Positions 29,303 through 38,511 of a DNA stretch of 64,000 nucleotides are shown here, piece after piece. Made by a program: the position numbers and the translations under genes. Source of the stretch: Marinobacter bohaiensis. Its GTDB lineage: Bacteria; Pseudomonadota; Gammaproteobacteria; Pseudomonadales; Oleiphilaceae. The DNA is taken from assembly GCF_003258515.1 (NCBI RefSeq), contig NZ_QGEH01000001.1, forward strand, positions 62,001 to 126,000, written 5' to 3'. The notes beneath the pieces are model-generated. The model had not been told where the DNA came from, did no database searches, and worked only from the letters and a program-made list of their open reading frames with translations. Every line of letters starts with the position of its first letter. Position 1 is the stretch's first letter.

Positions 29303-29439
29303 GTGTCGCAGAAGCTTTGGCTTCTGAGCCACCAGTGGTGGCCGGACCGTATTGATTCCCTCGTCTCTGGTTACGAGGCGGGTTATCCGTCTCATGGTGA
29401 CGCCCTGAGGGGCGCTCCGAAACCAGAGTTTCGGCTACA
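29303..29439. repeat. REP-like element, diverged
   Basis: Starts GTGTCGCAGAAGCTTTGGCT and ends GAGTTTCGGCTACA. It is longer than the others, with an inner GCCACCAGTGGTGGC stem and GCCCTGAGGGGC hairpin. It lies between the aldolase promoter and the terminator of the dehydrogenase pair, so the aldolase transcript must start within or next to it. Confidence 0.6.
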
Positions 29440-29470
29440 TTCAAGGCCGCTTTGAGCAAGCCGTGAGACG

Positions 29471-29496
29471 AAAAAGGGGGCGGCAAAGCCGCCCCC
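29471..29496 (-). terminator. Intrinsic terminator of the dehydrogenase pair
   Basis: On the minus strand GGGGGCGGC-TTT-GCCGCCCCC is followed by TTTTT. It lies about 90 bp after the stop of the acyl-CoA dehydrogenase ending at 29585. Confidence 0.85.
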
Positions 29497-29584
29497 GTAA
29501 AATTGGGTCTCCAAGGGGATTGGCGCCCTTCGGGCAGAACAGGCACCGGAGACCCAGCTCCTCGCACAGAGAACGGTTTGGCGT

Positions 29585-30727
29585 TTACGAGGCTTCCAGC
29601 AGGCCCGCGTAACGCTCCAGGTGGTGATCGTCGTCACCGAACTGGTGATTGATCATGATCAGACGCTTGGCGTAGTGGGCCAGGCTGTATTCCCAGGTCA
29701 TGCCGATGCCGCCGTGCAGCTGGATCGCCTGTTCGGCGATGAACTGACCGGCGCGGCCGGTCACGTTCTTGGCGGCGGCCAGGATGCGGTCGCGCTCGTC
29801 GCTGGCGTCGTCGTTGGCCACGCTGGCGGCCAGGATCGACATGGAGCGGGCCTGTTCCAGCTCCGAGCTCATATCGACCATGCGATGCTGCAGCACCTGG
29901 AACTTGCCGATGGGTACGCCGAACTGTTTGCGCGTCTTGAGGTATTCAAGAGTGAGCTTGATCGACTCTTCCATCGCGCCCACCGCTTCGGCGCAGAGCG
30001 CGGCCACGGCACGGCCGGCCTGGTACTGGATCACGGGACCGGCCTGGCCCTCGGCACCGATCAGCGCATCGGCGCCCACCTGTACGTTGTTCAGGAACAC
30101 GTCACAGCCCTTGGCGCCGTCCATGGTCGGGTAGACCCGGCGTTCCACGCCCTCGGCGTTGGGATCGACGGCGAACAGGGACACGCCGCTGTCGTCGCGG
30201 CTGTCGCCGCCGGTGCGGGCCGAAACCAGGATCAGGTCAGCCGCGTGGCCGCCGATCAGTACGCCCTTGCGACCGTTCAGGACATAGCCGTCGCCGGACT
30301 TCTCGGCGCGGGTCTCGACGTCGTTCAGGTTGTAGTGGCTCTGGGGTTCGTCCAGGCCCACGACGATTTTCAGTTCGCCGGTGGCGATGCGGCTCAGCCA
30401 GTCTTCCTTCTGGTTGTCGCTGCCCGCCTGACTGATCAGGCCCCCGGCCAGCACCACCGTCTGCATGTACGGTTCCAGGCACAGGCCGCGACCCAGCTCG
30501 GTCATCACCGACTGTACGTCCACGCCGGAGCCGCCGAAGCCACCCAGCTCTTCCGGGAAGGGCACGGCGCACAGGCCCAGCTCACCCAGCTGTTTCCAGA
30601 AGTCCTCGCTGTAGCCCTGTTCGCTTTCGCTGAATTTCAGGCGCTTTTCGAATTCGTACTCACCGCGGACCAGGCGCGCCACGGTGTCCTGCAGCATCTG
30701 CTGCTCTTCATTCAGATTGAAGTCCAT
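29585..30727 (-). CDS. Acyl-CoA dehydrogenase, small (PimD-like) subunit
   Basis: A 380-residue FAD-fold dehydrogenase. IQLHGGIGMTWEYSLAHYAKRL lies in the C-terminal domain, and the flavin-loop region reads GLDEPQSHYNLND rather than the usual TEPxxGSD, so FAD binding on this subunit may be incomplete. This is typical of the partner chain in heteromeric alpha2beta2 dehydrogenases such as PimC/PimD or ChsE1/ChsE2. AAGGAGG precedes the ATG, and the gene follows the larger dehydrogenase by 10 bp. The likely role is the first beta-oxidation step on a dicarboxylyl- or other bulky acyl-CoA; specificity is inferred. Confidence 0.88.
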   Translation of the reverse strand: MDFNLNEEQQMLQDTVARLVRGEYEFEKRLKFSESEQGYSEDFWKQLGELGLCAVPFPEELGGFGGSGVDVQSVMTELGRGLCLEPYMQTVVLAGGLISQAGSDNQKEDWLSRIATGELKIVVGLDEPQSHYNLNDVETRAEKSGDGYVLNGRKGVLIGGHAADLILVSARTGGDSRDDSGVSLFAVDPNAEGVERRVYPTMDGAKGCDVFLNNVQVGADALIGAEGQAGPVIQYQAGRAVAALCAEAVGAMEESIKLTLEYLKTRKQFGVPIGKFQVLQHRMVDMSSELEQARSMSILAASVANDDASDERDRILAAAKNVTGRAGQFIAEQAIQLHGGIGMTWEYSLAHYAKRLIMINHQFGDDDHHLERYAGLLEAS

Positions 30728-30737
30728 GGGTGCCTCC

Positions 30738-31934
<1,197 letters not shown>

Positions 31935-31955
31935 CGATCAACCTCTCGGTGCGTT

Positions 31956-31966
31956 CTCTTGTTGTT
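31956..31966 (-). promoter_or_regulatory. CA-rich leader motif before the dehydrogenase pair
   Basis: On the minus strand AACAACAAGAG lies 22 bases upstream of the ATG at 31934, ahead of a separate GAGAGG ribosome binding site. The same 11-mer occurs in the dctP and porin leaders. Confidence 0.5.
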
Positions 31967-32050
31967 GAGACTTTTTTGAACCCTTTTGAGCCCCTCATCG
32001 AGCTGAGGGCTCTCATTGAGCTCGTGGCGTCGAGATTCATTGCGAGACCG

Positions 32051-32071
32051 GTTTTGCATTAATGCGAAAAC
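32051..32071. promoter_or_regulatory. Long palindrome around GCATTAATGC
   Basis: GTTTTGCATT at 32051-32060 mirrors AATGCGAAAAC at 32061-32071 with one extra G. It lies beside the first IclR-type site and could bind another dimeric regulator, perhaps of TetR type. Confidence 0.35.
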
Positions 32072-32074
32072 AGA

Positions 32075-32089
32075 TACCGCATAGCAGAA
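32075..32089. promoter_or_regulatory. Candidate IclR operator, copy 1 of 3
   Basis: TACCGCATAGCAGAA; its reverse complement matches TTTCGCTATGCGGAA at 12 of 15 positions. It is nearest to the dehydrogenase promoter. Confidence 0.5.
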
Positions 32090-32236
32090 TTAAGGTAAGG
32101 ATGAATGAAGGGGTTTGGCCTGTCAATTGCCCAGATCATGATCTTTTACAGAAAAAGCACGTTGCTGGGCAAAATTTGGTTTTAAAAGGTTGAGGATGGA
32201 AAGTGCTTTGTCTATATTCGAAAACACGGAAGCCGG

Positions 32237-32251
32237 TATTGCTTAGCGGAA
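32237..32251. promoter_or_regulatory. Candidate IclR operator, copy 2 of 3
   Basis: TATTGCTTAGCGGAA matches TTTCGCTATGCGGAA at 11 of 15 positions. It lies 31 bp from copy 3, about three helical turns, which would suit cooperative binding on one DNA face. Confidence 0.5.
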
Positions 32252-32267
32252 CTGAAAATACAAAAAG

Positions 32268-32282
32268 TACCGCATAGCGAAA
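32268..32282. promoter_or_regulatory. Candidate IclR operator, copy 3 of 3
   Basis: TACCGCATAGCGAAA; the reverse complement matches the dctP site at 14 of 15 positions. It is nearest to the porin gene. Confidence 0.6.
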
Positions 32283-32404
32283 CTCAGGGACGAGCAGTGA
32301 TCGAACCGGCGCTCTAAAAACAACAACCAAGCACCCGGGAGGACGCGCCGACCCAAACGGCGTCTCAAGGCGTCAGAGCAAGGCGGTCTGCAACTTCCAG
32401 CGAT

Positions 32405-32417
32405 ACAACAACAAGAG
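32405..32417 (+). promoter_or_regulatory. CA-rich leader motif before the porin
   Basis: ACAACAACAAGAG lies 12 bases before the porin ATG, just upstream of GACGAGG. It is identical to the 13-mer before dctP. Confidence 0.5.
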
Positions 32418-32429
32418 ACGAGGTTTGCA

Positions 32430-33752
32430 ATGACAACAAAAATGGGCTCATTCCGAGCACATCCCCTCACCCGTGCCGTTACCCTGGCAACCTTCCCTCT
32501 GCTGGCGGCCATGGCCACCACGGCGGCCGCCCAGGATTCCCAGGACGAAGAAATGGAACAGCTGCGCCAGCGCGTGGAGCAGTTGGAAAACACTCTGCAG
32601 GGCGCTGTGTCGTCCGCCCCCGAACTGCGTGAGGACGAACCCTATATCCTGCGCGAGGGCGATGGTCTGAAGATCGGTGATACCACCATTTCCTTCGGCG
32701 GCTTCATCAAGGCCGATGCGTTCTTCGGGTCCGGCGGTGATGGCACGGTCAACACCTACTCGGTCGGTCTGCCCCGTAACTTCGCCGCAGCGGCCAACTC
32801 CGGCAGCAACGAGTGGAAAACCGGTTTCTCCGCCCGGGAGTCGCGCTTCAGCTTCGGTACCCAGACCGCCGATGTGGCCGGTCACACCCTGCGCACCTAC
32901 CTGGAGATGGACTTCAACCAGGCCGACGACTCCGATGGCAACGAGGTGGTGTCCAACAGCTACGCCCCGCGTCTGCGTCAGGCCTACGGTAACTGGAATG
33001 GCTGGGAATTCGGTCAGACCTACACCACCTTCTCCGACCTGGCGGCGCTGCCGGAAATCCTGAACCAGGGCAAGATGGCGGCGTTCCTCTATGTCACCCA
33101 GCCCCTGATCCGTTACAACATGGCGGCGCCGGGCGGCAAGTTCAGTGTGGCGCTGGAAAACCCGGAAGACGGCTTCGGCACCACCTCCTATGACGACCAG
33201 TCCTATCCGGACCTGACCGCCCGCTACCAGCTGCGCTCAAAGTACGGTATCTACTCCATTACCGGCCTGCTGCGTAACCTGGAAGACGATGACGCGGACG
33301 ACGAGGATCTGGCCGGTGCCGTGGCGTTGAGCGCGCGCATCCCGACCTTCGGCAAGGACGACCTGCGCATGCAGTACAGCTACGGTGCGCTGGGCCGCTA
33401 CATGGGTCTGTTCACCTACCCGGACGTGGACCTGGGCGCCCAGGCGGCGGGTGAAGTGGACGCGCTGAACGTCTACGGCGCCACCGTGGCGTACCGTCAT
33501 TTCTGGACGCCGACCTGGCGCTCCAGCGTCGTGGGGTCACACACCGAGATTGTCGACGACCTGGCGTTCTCGCCGTCCGGTACGCTGAGTTACTTCGATT
33601 CCAGTACCTCGGCCCACGTCAACCTGATCTGGCAGGCCCACAAGAACCTGGAGCTGGGCGTGGAATACGCCTACTGGGACTTTGGCGAGATCGCCACCGA
33701 CGGCAGCCAGCAGTATGAGCAGGTTATGGCGTCGGCCAAGATGTCCTTCTGA
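32430..33752 (+). CDS. DcaP-like outer-membrane porin
   Basis: A 440-residue outer-membrane protein. A signal peptide ends near TTAAAQ (residue 35), then a short coiled coil (EEMEQLRQRVEQLENTL) precedes the barrel, which opens with SFGGFIKADAFFG and ends in aromatic Phe (AKMSF). N-terminal coiled coil plus this barrel start is the pattern of DcaP, a trimeric channel for dicarboxylates in Acinetobacter. The gene is divergent from a PimCD-like dehydrogenase pair and shares IclR-type operators with it, supporting import of a dicarboxylate or aromatic acid. GAGG precedes the ATG. Specificity is inferred. Confidence 0.88.
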   Translation: MTTKMGSFRAHPLTRAVTLATFPLLAAMATTAAAQDSQDEEMEQLRQRVEQLENTLQGAVSSAPELREDEPYILREGDGLKIGDTTISFGGFIKADAFFGSGGDGTVNTYSVGLPRNFAAAANSGSNEWKTGFSARESRFSFGTQTADVAGHTLRTYLEMDFNQADDSDGNEVVSNSYAPRLRQAYGNWNGWEFGQTYTTFSDLAALPEILNQGKMAAFLYVTQPLIRYNMAAPGGKFSVALENPEDGFGTTSYDDQSYPDLTARYQLRSKYGIYSITGLLRNLEDDDADDEDLAGAVALSARIPTFGKDDLRMQYSYGALGRYMGLFTYPDVDLGAQAAGEVDALNVYGATVAYRHFWTPTWRSSVVGSHTEIVDDLAFSPSGTLSYFDSSTSAHVNLIWQAHKNLELGVEYAYWDFGEIATDGSQQYEQVMASAKMSF

Positions 33753-33836
33753 TCAACCGACCGCGGATAGAGAAAGGGGCCGGCTCGACCGGCCCGCCTT
33801 CTGATTTATCTCAGGTACTCCGTCGTTTTGCCCATT

Positions 33837-33866
33837 GCCCCGGCGCGTTTGCTCCGGGGCTTTTTT
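33837..33866 (+). terminator. Intrinsic terminator after the porin
   Basis: GCCCCGG and CCGGGGC form a stem followed by TTTTTT at 33861-33866. A second GC-rich stem without T-run, GGGCCGG...CCGGCCC, lies closer to the stop codon near 33777-33796. Confidence 0.85.
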
Positions 33867-33895
33867 GTGGGTGCCGGTGGGGATCGTCGGGGCAA

Positions 33896-34005
33896 TGTAG
33901 CAGAAGCTTAAGCTTCTGAGGCGCCGTTGGCGCCCCGCGTGTTGAGTCGCGTTCCGGGGCATCCGGCCGTCCGGAGGACGGCTTGGAAGCCAAAGCGTCT
34001 GCTCG
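33896..34005. repeat. REP-like palindromic element
   Basis: Begins TGTAGCAGAAGCTTAAGCTT, contains GGCGCCGTTGGCGCC and CCGTCCGGAGGACGG stems, and ends AAAGCGTCTGCTC. The right terminus has lost most of the GGCTACA found in other copies. It fills the gap between the porin terminator and the end of modC. Confidence 0.65.
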
Positions 34006-34026
34006 ATTGATGGTCTTCCGCAGCGC

Positions 34027-35136
34027 TCAGCGCCGTAACGCAAACGCCACTGTCTTCACCAGTGCCGTCACGGTCTGCCCCGGGGCCAGTGCCATCTCCT
34101 CGAAGGATTTCCGCGTCAGCCTCGCTCGCAGCGCCTGCTCGCCCACCTGCAGCCGTACTTCAATGGCGGCGGGGCTGTCAGGCAGGGTGTCGGTGTCGGT
34201 GATGCGCGCCTGCAGCTGGTTGCGGTAGGACGAGTCGGTCTGTGGTGCCAGCGCCAGGGCCACGTCCCGCACCGGGATGCGCAAGCGCAGGCGCTCGCCG
34301 AGCCCGGCCTCGACCGCGGGGATGGTGAGAAGCTGGCCGTCGTCGAGTGCGAGCTGCGTCAGGCCGTAGGCGGTGTCCTGGGCATCTACCCGGGCATCGA
34401 GCACCGACGCGGCGTCGAACCCACCCAGATAGCGGGTCAGCTCGAAGCGCATCAGCAGGTCGTCCAACGGGCCGTCCGCCACCACGCGTCCGGCATCCAT
34501 CAGCACCAGGTGATCGGCGATGGCGGTCAGCTCTTCCGGATCGTGACTGACGTAGACAATGGGAATGTCGATGTCCCGGGCCAGGCGCAGGATGAAGTGC
34601 AGCAGCTCCTGCTTGCGGGCGCCATCCAGGCCGGTCAGGGGTTCGTCCATCAGCAGCAGGCGCGGGTTGCTGAGCAGGGCGCGGCCGATGGCCACCCGAC
34701 GCGCTTCGCCGCCGGACAGGGTGGCGGGGAAGCGATCCAGCAGTTGAGCGATGCCGAGCAGGTCGACAATGTCGCCGAAACGCGCGGCGTCCGGCCGGGG
34801 CATGCCGTAGGTGAGGTTGCCGCGCACACGGTAGTGGGGGAACAGGCGGGCTTCCTGGAACACCACGCCCAGCCGGCGGCGATGGGGGGGCACAAAGACG
34901 CCCGCGCCGCGATCCACCAGGGTGTCGTCGCCCAGGCGGATCGCGCCGCTCTCGGGCTTGTCCAGACCGGCGATCAGGCGCAGCAGGCTGGTCTTGCCGC
35001 TGCCGGAGACACCGAACAGGGCGGTGACGCCGGAACCGGGCAGCGTCAGCTCGGCGCGCAGCCGGAAGTCCCCCTGGCGATGATCGACCTGTAATTCCAG
35101 CGGTGCGGCTTCCTTCATCGGGTGGGCGTCAGTCAT
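34027..35136 (-). CDS. modC: Molybdate ABC transporter ATPase
   Basis: A 369-residue ATPase with Walker A (GVSGSGKTS), signature TLSGGEARRVAIGRAL, Walker B (LLLMDEPLTGLD) and H-loop (YVSHDPEE). The C-terminal 70 residues form a Mop/TOBE molybdate-binding domain with the conserved SSxRNxLxARI pattern (SSYRNQLQARI). It energises uptake of molybdate for molybdopterin enzymes. Its start overlaps the modB end by eight bases in the order modA-modB-modC, the standard operon. Confidence 0.95.
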   Translation of the reverse strand: MTDAHPMKEAAPLELQVDHRQGDFRLRAELTLPGSGVTALFGVSGSGKTSLLRLIAGLDKPESGAIRLGDDTLVDRGAGVFVPPHRRRLGVVFQEARLFPHYRVRGNLTYGMPRPDAARFGDIVDLLGIAQLLDRFPATLSGGEARRVAIGRALLSNPRLLLMDEPLTGLDGARKQELLHFILRLARDIDIPIVYVSHDPEELTAIADHLVLMDAGRVVADGPLDDLLMRFELTRYLGGFDAASVLDARVDAQDTAYGLTQLALDDGQLLTIPAVEAGLGERLRLRIPVRDVALALAPQTDSSYRNQLQARITDTDTLPDSPAAIEVRLQVGEQALRARLTRKSFEEMALAPGQTVTALVKTVAFALRR

Positions 35137-35824
35137 CGCGTCCTCTCAGGCGGCGACGGGCCCGGCGTGCCAGCCATTCCGAGGCGATCAGCGACACCAT
35201 GGCAATGACGATGGACAGCACGCACAGCCGCGCCGCGGCGCTCTCGGCCCCCGGCGTCTGGATCAGGGTGTAGAGCGCCAGCGGCAGGGTACGGGTCTCG
35301 CCCGGAATGTTGGCGGCGAAGGTGATGGTGGCGCCGAACTCCGACAGGGCGCGGGCGAAGGCCAGCACGGAGCCGGTAAGCAGCCCGGGCAGGGTCAGCG
35401 GCAGTGTGATGGTGAACAGCACGCGCCAGCGGCCGGCGCCGAGGGTACTGGCGGCGGCTTCGAGCTGGGTGTCCACCGCTTCCAGCGACAGCCGCACCGA
35501 ACGCACCAGCAGCGGAAATGCCATGACGCCGGCGGCCAAGGCCGCGCCCTGCCAGGTGAACGGCAGCTGAATGCCGAAGGTGCTGTCCAGCCATTGCCCC
35601 AGGAACCCGCGCCGGCCCAGGGCCACCAGCAGCAGGTAACCCACCACCACCGGCGGCAGCACCAGCGGCAGGTGCAACAGCCCGTCGAGCAGCGCCTTGC
35701 CCGGAAAGGTGCGGCGCGCCATCAGCCAGGCGAGGGCAATCCCCGGGACCAGGATCCAGGCCAGGGCGCTGCCGGCCACCTGCAGGCTGATGCGGATGGC
35801 GTCCCATTCGGCGGGCGTCAGCAT
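35129..35824 (-). CDS. modB: Molybdate ABC transporter permease
   Basis: A 231-residue membrane permease with about five or six helices. The EAA-type loop EAAASTLGAGRWRVLFTITLP contacts ModC, and ALSEFGATITFAANIPGETRTLPLALY is highly characteristic of ModB. It lies five bases after modA and overlaps modC. Confidence 0.95.
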   Translation of the reverse strand: MLTPAEWDAIRISLQVAGSALAWILVPGIALAWLMARRTFPGKALLDGLLHLPLVLPPVVVGYLLLVALGRRGFLGQWLDSTFGIQLPFTWQGAALAAGVMAFPLLVRSVRLSLEAVDTQLEAAASTLGAGRWRVLFTITLPLTLPGLLTGSVLAFARALSEFGATITFAANIPGETRTLPLALYTLIQTPGAESAAARLCVLSIVIAMVSLIASEWLARRARRRLRGRDD

Positions 35825-35829
35825 GGTGA

Positions 35830-36603
35830 TCAGTGCTCGGCCGCCAGGGGCGAGAAGCCGAAGCGCTGGAAGATGGTCATGGCCTCTGGTCCGGCCAGCC
35901 AGCGGCGGAAGTTATCCACAGCGTCGCTGTGGGACGGACCGATCAGCGCCGCCGGGTAGGTGATGGTCTTGTGGCTGGACTCTGGGAACAGGCCCAACTG
36001 GCGCACCGTGTCACTGGCTTTGGCGTCGGTCTGGTAGACGATGCCCAGCGGCGTTTCGCCGCGCTCGACCAGGGCCAGCGCCGCACGCACGTTATCGCCC
36101 CGGGCCAGGCGGGCCTGCAGGTCATCCCACTCGCCCAGGTTCTGCAGCGCCTGCTTGGCGTAGATACCGGCGGGCACGTGATCCGGGTCGCCCACGGCGA
36201 TCCGTTCGTCGGGCCGCAGCAGGCTGGCGATGGGCTGGCCGGTGCCCGGGGTAAAGTCCTGCGTCGCACTGTCTTTCGGAGCGATCAGCGACAGCCGGTT
36301 CTGCAGCAGGTCAGCGCGCTGGTTGAGCGTCACGCCCTGGGCGGCGAGCCAGTCCATCCACTTTTCGTTGGCGGAGAAGTACAGATCCGCCGGGGCGCCA
36401 TTGGCGACCTGGCGGGCCAGGGTGGACGACGAGGCATAGACCGGCACGACGTCGGCATCATGGTCCGCCTCGTAGGTCTCGGCCACCGCGTCCATGGCGT
36501 CGGTCAGGGACGCGGCGGCATAGACGTTGATACGGGGGGCTGCGGTGCTGGAGCCGGCGAACAGCAGGCCGGCCAGTGACAGGAGAAGAGCACGAAAGAG
36601 CAT
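35830..36603 (-). CDS. modA: Molybdate-binding periplasmic protein
   Basis: A 257-residue binding protein. A signal peptide ends at STAA-P (residue 22). NVYAAASLTDAMDAV and PVYASSSTLARQV carry the Ser residues that hydrogen-bond molybdate, and a Tyr/Ala-rich C-terminal lobe is present. First gene of modABC. No strong Shine-Dalgarno sequence precedes the ATG, which may limit expression. A ModE-like palindrome lies 10-33 bp upstream. Confidence 0.93.
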   Translation of the reverse strand: MLFRALLLSLAGLLFAGSSTAAPRINVYAAASLTDAMDAVAETYEADHDADVVPVYASSSTLARQVANGAPADLYFSANEKWMDWLAAQGVTLNQRADLLQNRLSLIAPKDSATQDFTPGTGQPIASLLRPDERIAVGDPDHVPAGIYAKQALQNLGEWDDLQARLARGDNVRAALALVERGETPLGIVYQTDAKASDTVRQLGLFPESSHKTITYPAALIGPSHSDAVDNFRRWLAGPEAMTIFQRFGFSPLAAEH

Positions 36604-36612
36604 GATGGCTAC

Positions 36613-36636
36613 CGTTATGTATAAATGGAAATAACG
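36613..36636. promoter_or_regulatory. ModE-type operator before modA
   Basis: CGTTAT (36613-36618) and ATAACG (36631-36636) are inverted around a 12-base AT-rich centre, close to the known ModE consensus with CG at both outer ends and AT-rich arms. It overlaps the expected modA promoter, so molybdate-loaded regulator would repress uptake. Confidence 0.65.
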
Positions 36637-36677
36637 GAATCACTATAGCGGCTGATCGACAGGGCGCCAACCGGTGC

Positions 36678-37049
36678 CTATTGATCCGGGTCGTCTGCCA
36701 GCAGGGTCATCAGGGCCTGGGCTTCGGGGGTGGCTTCCGGGGCCATGCGGGCTTCCAGGGCGCGAAATTGCGCCAGCACCTGCCGGCCGAGATCGGTCAG
36801 CTCGGCGCCGCCATGCCGGCTGCCGCCGGTGGCGGTCGTGATCACCGGTTCCCGGAAATGCTGGTTCATGGTGTGGATCAGTTGCCAGGCTTTCTTGTAG
36901 CTCAGCTTCATCTCGCGGGTGGCCGAGGCTATCGATCCGGTGCGGCCCACCGCCTCCAGCAGGTCCGCCTTGCCCGGGCCGATGACCACATCCTTGCCGG
37001 ACACGAGACGAAGCTGGAAGCGGGGCTGTTTATGGAGGGTGCGGGTCAT
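36678..37049 (-). CDS. ModE-like LysR-type HTH regulator, single-domain
   Basis: About 123 residues containing only the winged-helix domain of ModE: DLLEAVGRTGSIASATREMKLSYKKAW with WQLIHTMNQHF. The molybdate-sensing Mop domains of full ModE are missing, so the protein resembles stand-alone HTH regulators that sense through a partner or bind metal oxyanions weakly. The ATG at 37049 is preferred; a GTG at 37085 gives a longer form without a visible ribosome site. It lies about 75 bp upstream of modA on the same strand, with the ModE-type site between them. Confidence 0.85.
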   Translation of the reverse strand: MTRTLHKQPRFQLRLVSGKDVVIGPGKADLLEAVGRTGSIASATREMKLSYKKAWQLIHTMNQHFREPVITTATGGSRHGGAELTDLGRQVLAQFRALEARMAPEATPEAQALMTLLADDPDQ

Positions 37050-37050
37050 G

Positions 37051-37076
37051 CCGGTCTTCTCTGCTGAAAAGACCGG
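37051..37076 (-). promoter_or_regulatory. Hairpin over the modE-like start
   Basis: CCGGTCTT (37051-37058) and AAGACCGG (37069-37076) are perfect inverted repeats. In the mRNA the stem ends one base before the ATG and would bury part of the AGAGAAG ribosome binding site, so it could damp translation. It might instead be a DNA operator. Confidence 0.4.
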
Positions 37077-37119
37077 TTCTACCACGATGTTGGCGGGAGC
37101 GACAGTCGGCGGCCCCCGA

Positions 37120-38325
37120 TCAGTCCGTTACGCGCTCGATCACGGCGGCGATCCCCTGGCCGACGCCAATGCACATACTGATCAGGGCGTAGCGGCCGCC
37201 GCTGCGCTCCAGCTGGCGCGTGGCGGTGAGGGCAATGCGCGCGCCGGATGCCCCCAGCGGATGACCCACGGCGATGGCGCCGCCATTGGGGTTGAGGCGC
37301 GAGTCGGTGGGATTGATGCCCAGTCTGGTGGTGCAGCCCAGCACCTGGGCGGCGAAGGCCTCGTTGATCTCGATCACGTCCATGTCGGCGATACCCAGTC
37401 CAGCGCGGGCCAGGGCCTTCTCGCTGGCAGGTACCGGCCCGTATCCCATGACGCGCGGTGACACGCCGGCGATGGCCGCGGAGACGATGCGCGCCCGGGG
37501 CTGCACGCCGGCTTTCTCGCCGGCCTCCCGCGACCCGACGATCAGCGCCGCCGCGCCGTCGTTGACACCGGAAGCGTTGCCGGCGGTCACCACACCGCCG
37601 TCGAACAGGGTGCGCAGCCCGGCCAGGGCTTCCAGGTCGGACTGGGGGCGCGGATGCTCGTCCCGGGCCACCGCAACCGGCGGCTTCTTGCGGCCCTGGG
37701 GCACCTCGATGGGCAGGATCTCCTCGTCGTAGAATCCGTCCTTGAGGGCCGCGTCATAGCGCGCCTGGCTCTGGGCGGCGAAGCGGTCCACCGCGTCCCG
37801 GGACAGCTCCAGCTCGCGGGCGATGTTGTCCGCCGTCTGCGGCATGGTGTCGTTGCCGAACGCGCTTTCCACGCGCGGGTTGGGGAAGCGCGCGCCGATG
37901 GTGCTGTCGAAGGCGCGGAAATCCCGGCTGAACGGGGACTCGCTCTTGGCCATCACGAACGGTGCCCGGCTCATGCTCTCCGCGCCGCCGGCGACAAACA
38001 GCTCACCCTCACCGCAGCGCACGGCCCGCGCGGCGTCGATGATGGCCGCCAGTCCGGAGCCGCACAGGCGATTGACGGTCAGGCCGCCGGCCTCGACCGG
38101 CAGACCGGCCATCAGGCCTGCGTGGCGGGCCAGGTTGCGGGCGTCCTCGCCGGCCTGGTTGGTGCAGCCGGCGATGACGTCTTCATACAGCGCCTTGTCG
38201 AAATCGTTCCGTTCGACCACGGCCTGGATGACGCTGGCCAGCAGGTCGTCGGGGCGGACCCGGGCGAGGGCGCCGGCGTGGCGGCCGAAGGGGGTTCTCA
38301 GACCATCGTAAATGTAGGCGGACAT
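37120..38325 (-). CDS. 3-oxoadipyl-CoA-type thiolase (PcaF-like)
   Basis: A 401-residue thiolase. GCTNQAGEDARNLAR, the nucleophile segment TVNRLCGSGLAAI (Cys near 90), NPNGGAIAVGHPLGASGAR (His) and CIGVGQG (second Cys) are all present. The GCxNQAGEDxRNxAR block and the overall pattern resemble PcaF/PaaJ 3-oxoadipyl-CoA thiolases rather than FadA. The enzyme would cleave a 3-oxo-dicarboxylyl-CoA to acetyl-CoA and a shortened CoA ester. GGGAG precedes the ATG. It shares an IclR-type operator region with the divergent membrane protein gene, fitting the proposed dicarboxylate pathway. Confidence 0.9.
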   Translation of the reverse strand: MSAYIYDGLRTPFGRHAGALARVRPDDLLASVIQAVVERNDFDKALYEDVIAGCTNQAGEDARNLARHAGLMAGLPVEAGGLTVNRLCGSGLAAIIDAARAVRCGEGELFVAGGAESMSRAPFVMAKSESPFSRDFRAFDSTIGARFPNPRVESAFGNDTMPQTADNIARELELSRDAVDRFAAQSQARYDAALKDGFYDEEILPIEVPQGRKKPPVAVARDEHPRPQSDLEALAGLRTLFDGGVVTAGNASGVNDGAAALIVGSREAGEKAGVQPRARIVSAAIAGVSPRVMGYGPVPASEKALARAGLGIADMDVIEINEAFAAQVLGCTTRLGINPTDSRLNPNGGAIAVGHPLGASGARIALTATRQLERSGGRYALISMCIGVGQGIAAVIERVTD

Positions 38326-38415
38326 GGCATCTCCCGGATTCTTGTGGGTCTCACGTCGCAGCGGCCGGTTTGGGCAGCCGAAGTGAGACTTGTGTTGTTG
38401 GAAATGTTGCTATAG

Positions 38416-38430
38416 TTTCGTTAAGCGGAA
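38416..38430. promoter_or_regulatory. Candidate IclR operator between thiolase and transporter genes
   Basis: TTTCGTTAAGCGGAA matches the dctP site at 13 of 15 positions. It lies 90 bp from the thiolase start and 81 bp from the transporter start, so it could control both. Confidence 0.55.
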
Positions 38431-38511
38431 TTTAGTTTTGAATAATTAAAACAAGATTAATCGGGGGATTGTGCAAATGCAACCAGTGCCAGCGGCCCCT
38501 AACGAGGCGTC

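Larger units (their letters stand above)
31935..32429. other. Divergent control region: dehydrogenase pair and porin
   Basis: A 495-bp AT-rich spacer with three IclR-type palindromes (32075, 32237, 32268), the palindrome GTTTTGCATT-AATGCGAAAAC split at 32060/32061, and CA-rich leaders at both ends. No small gene was seen. The density of sites marks it as the main control point of the proposed dicarboxylate genes. Confidence 0.6.
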
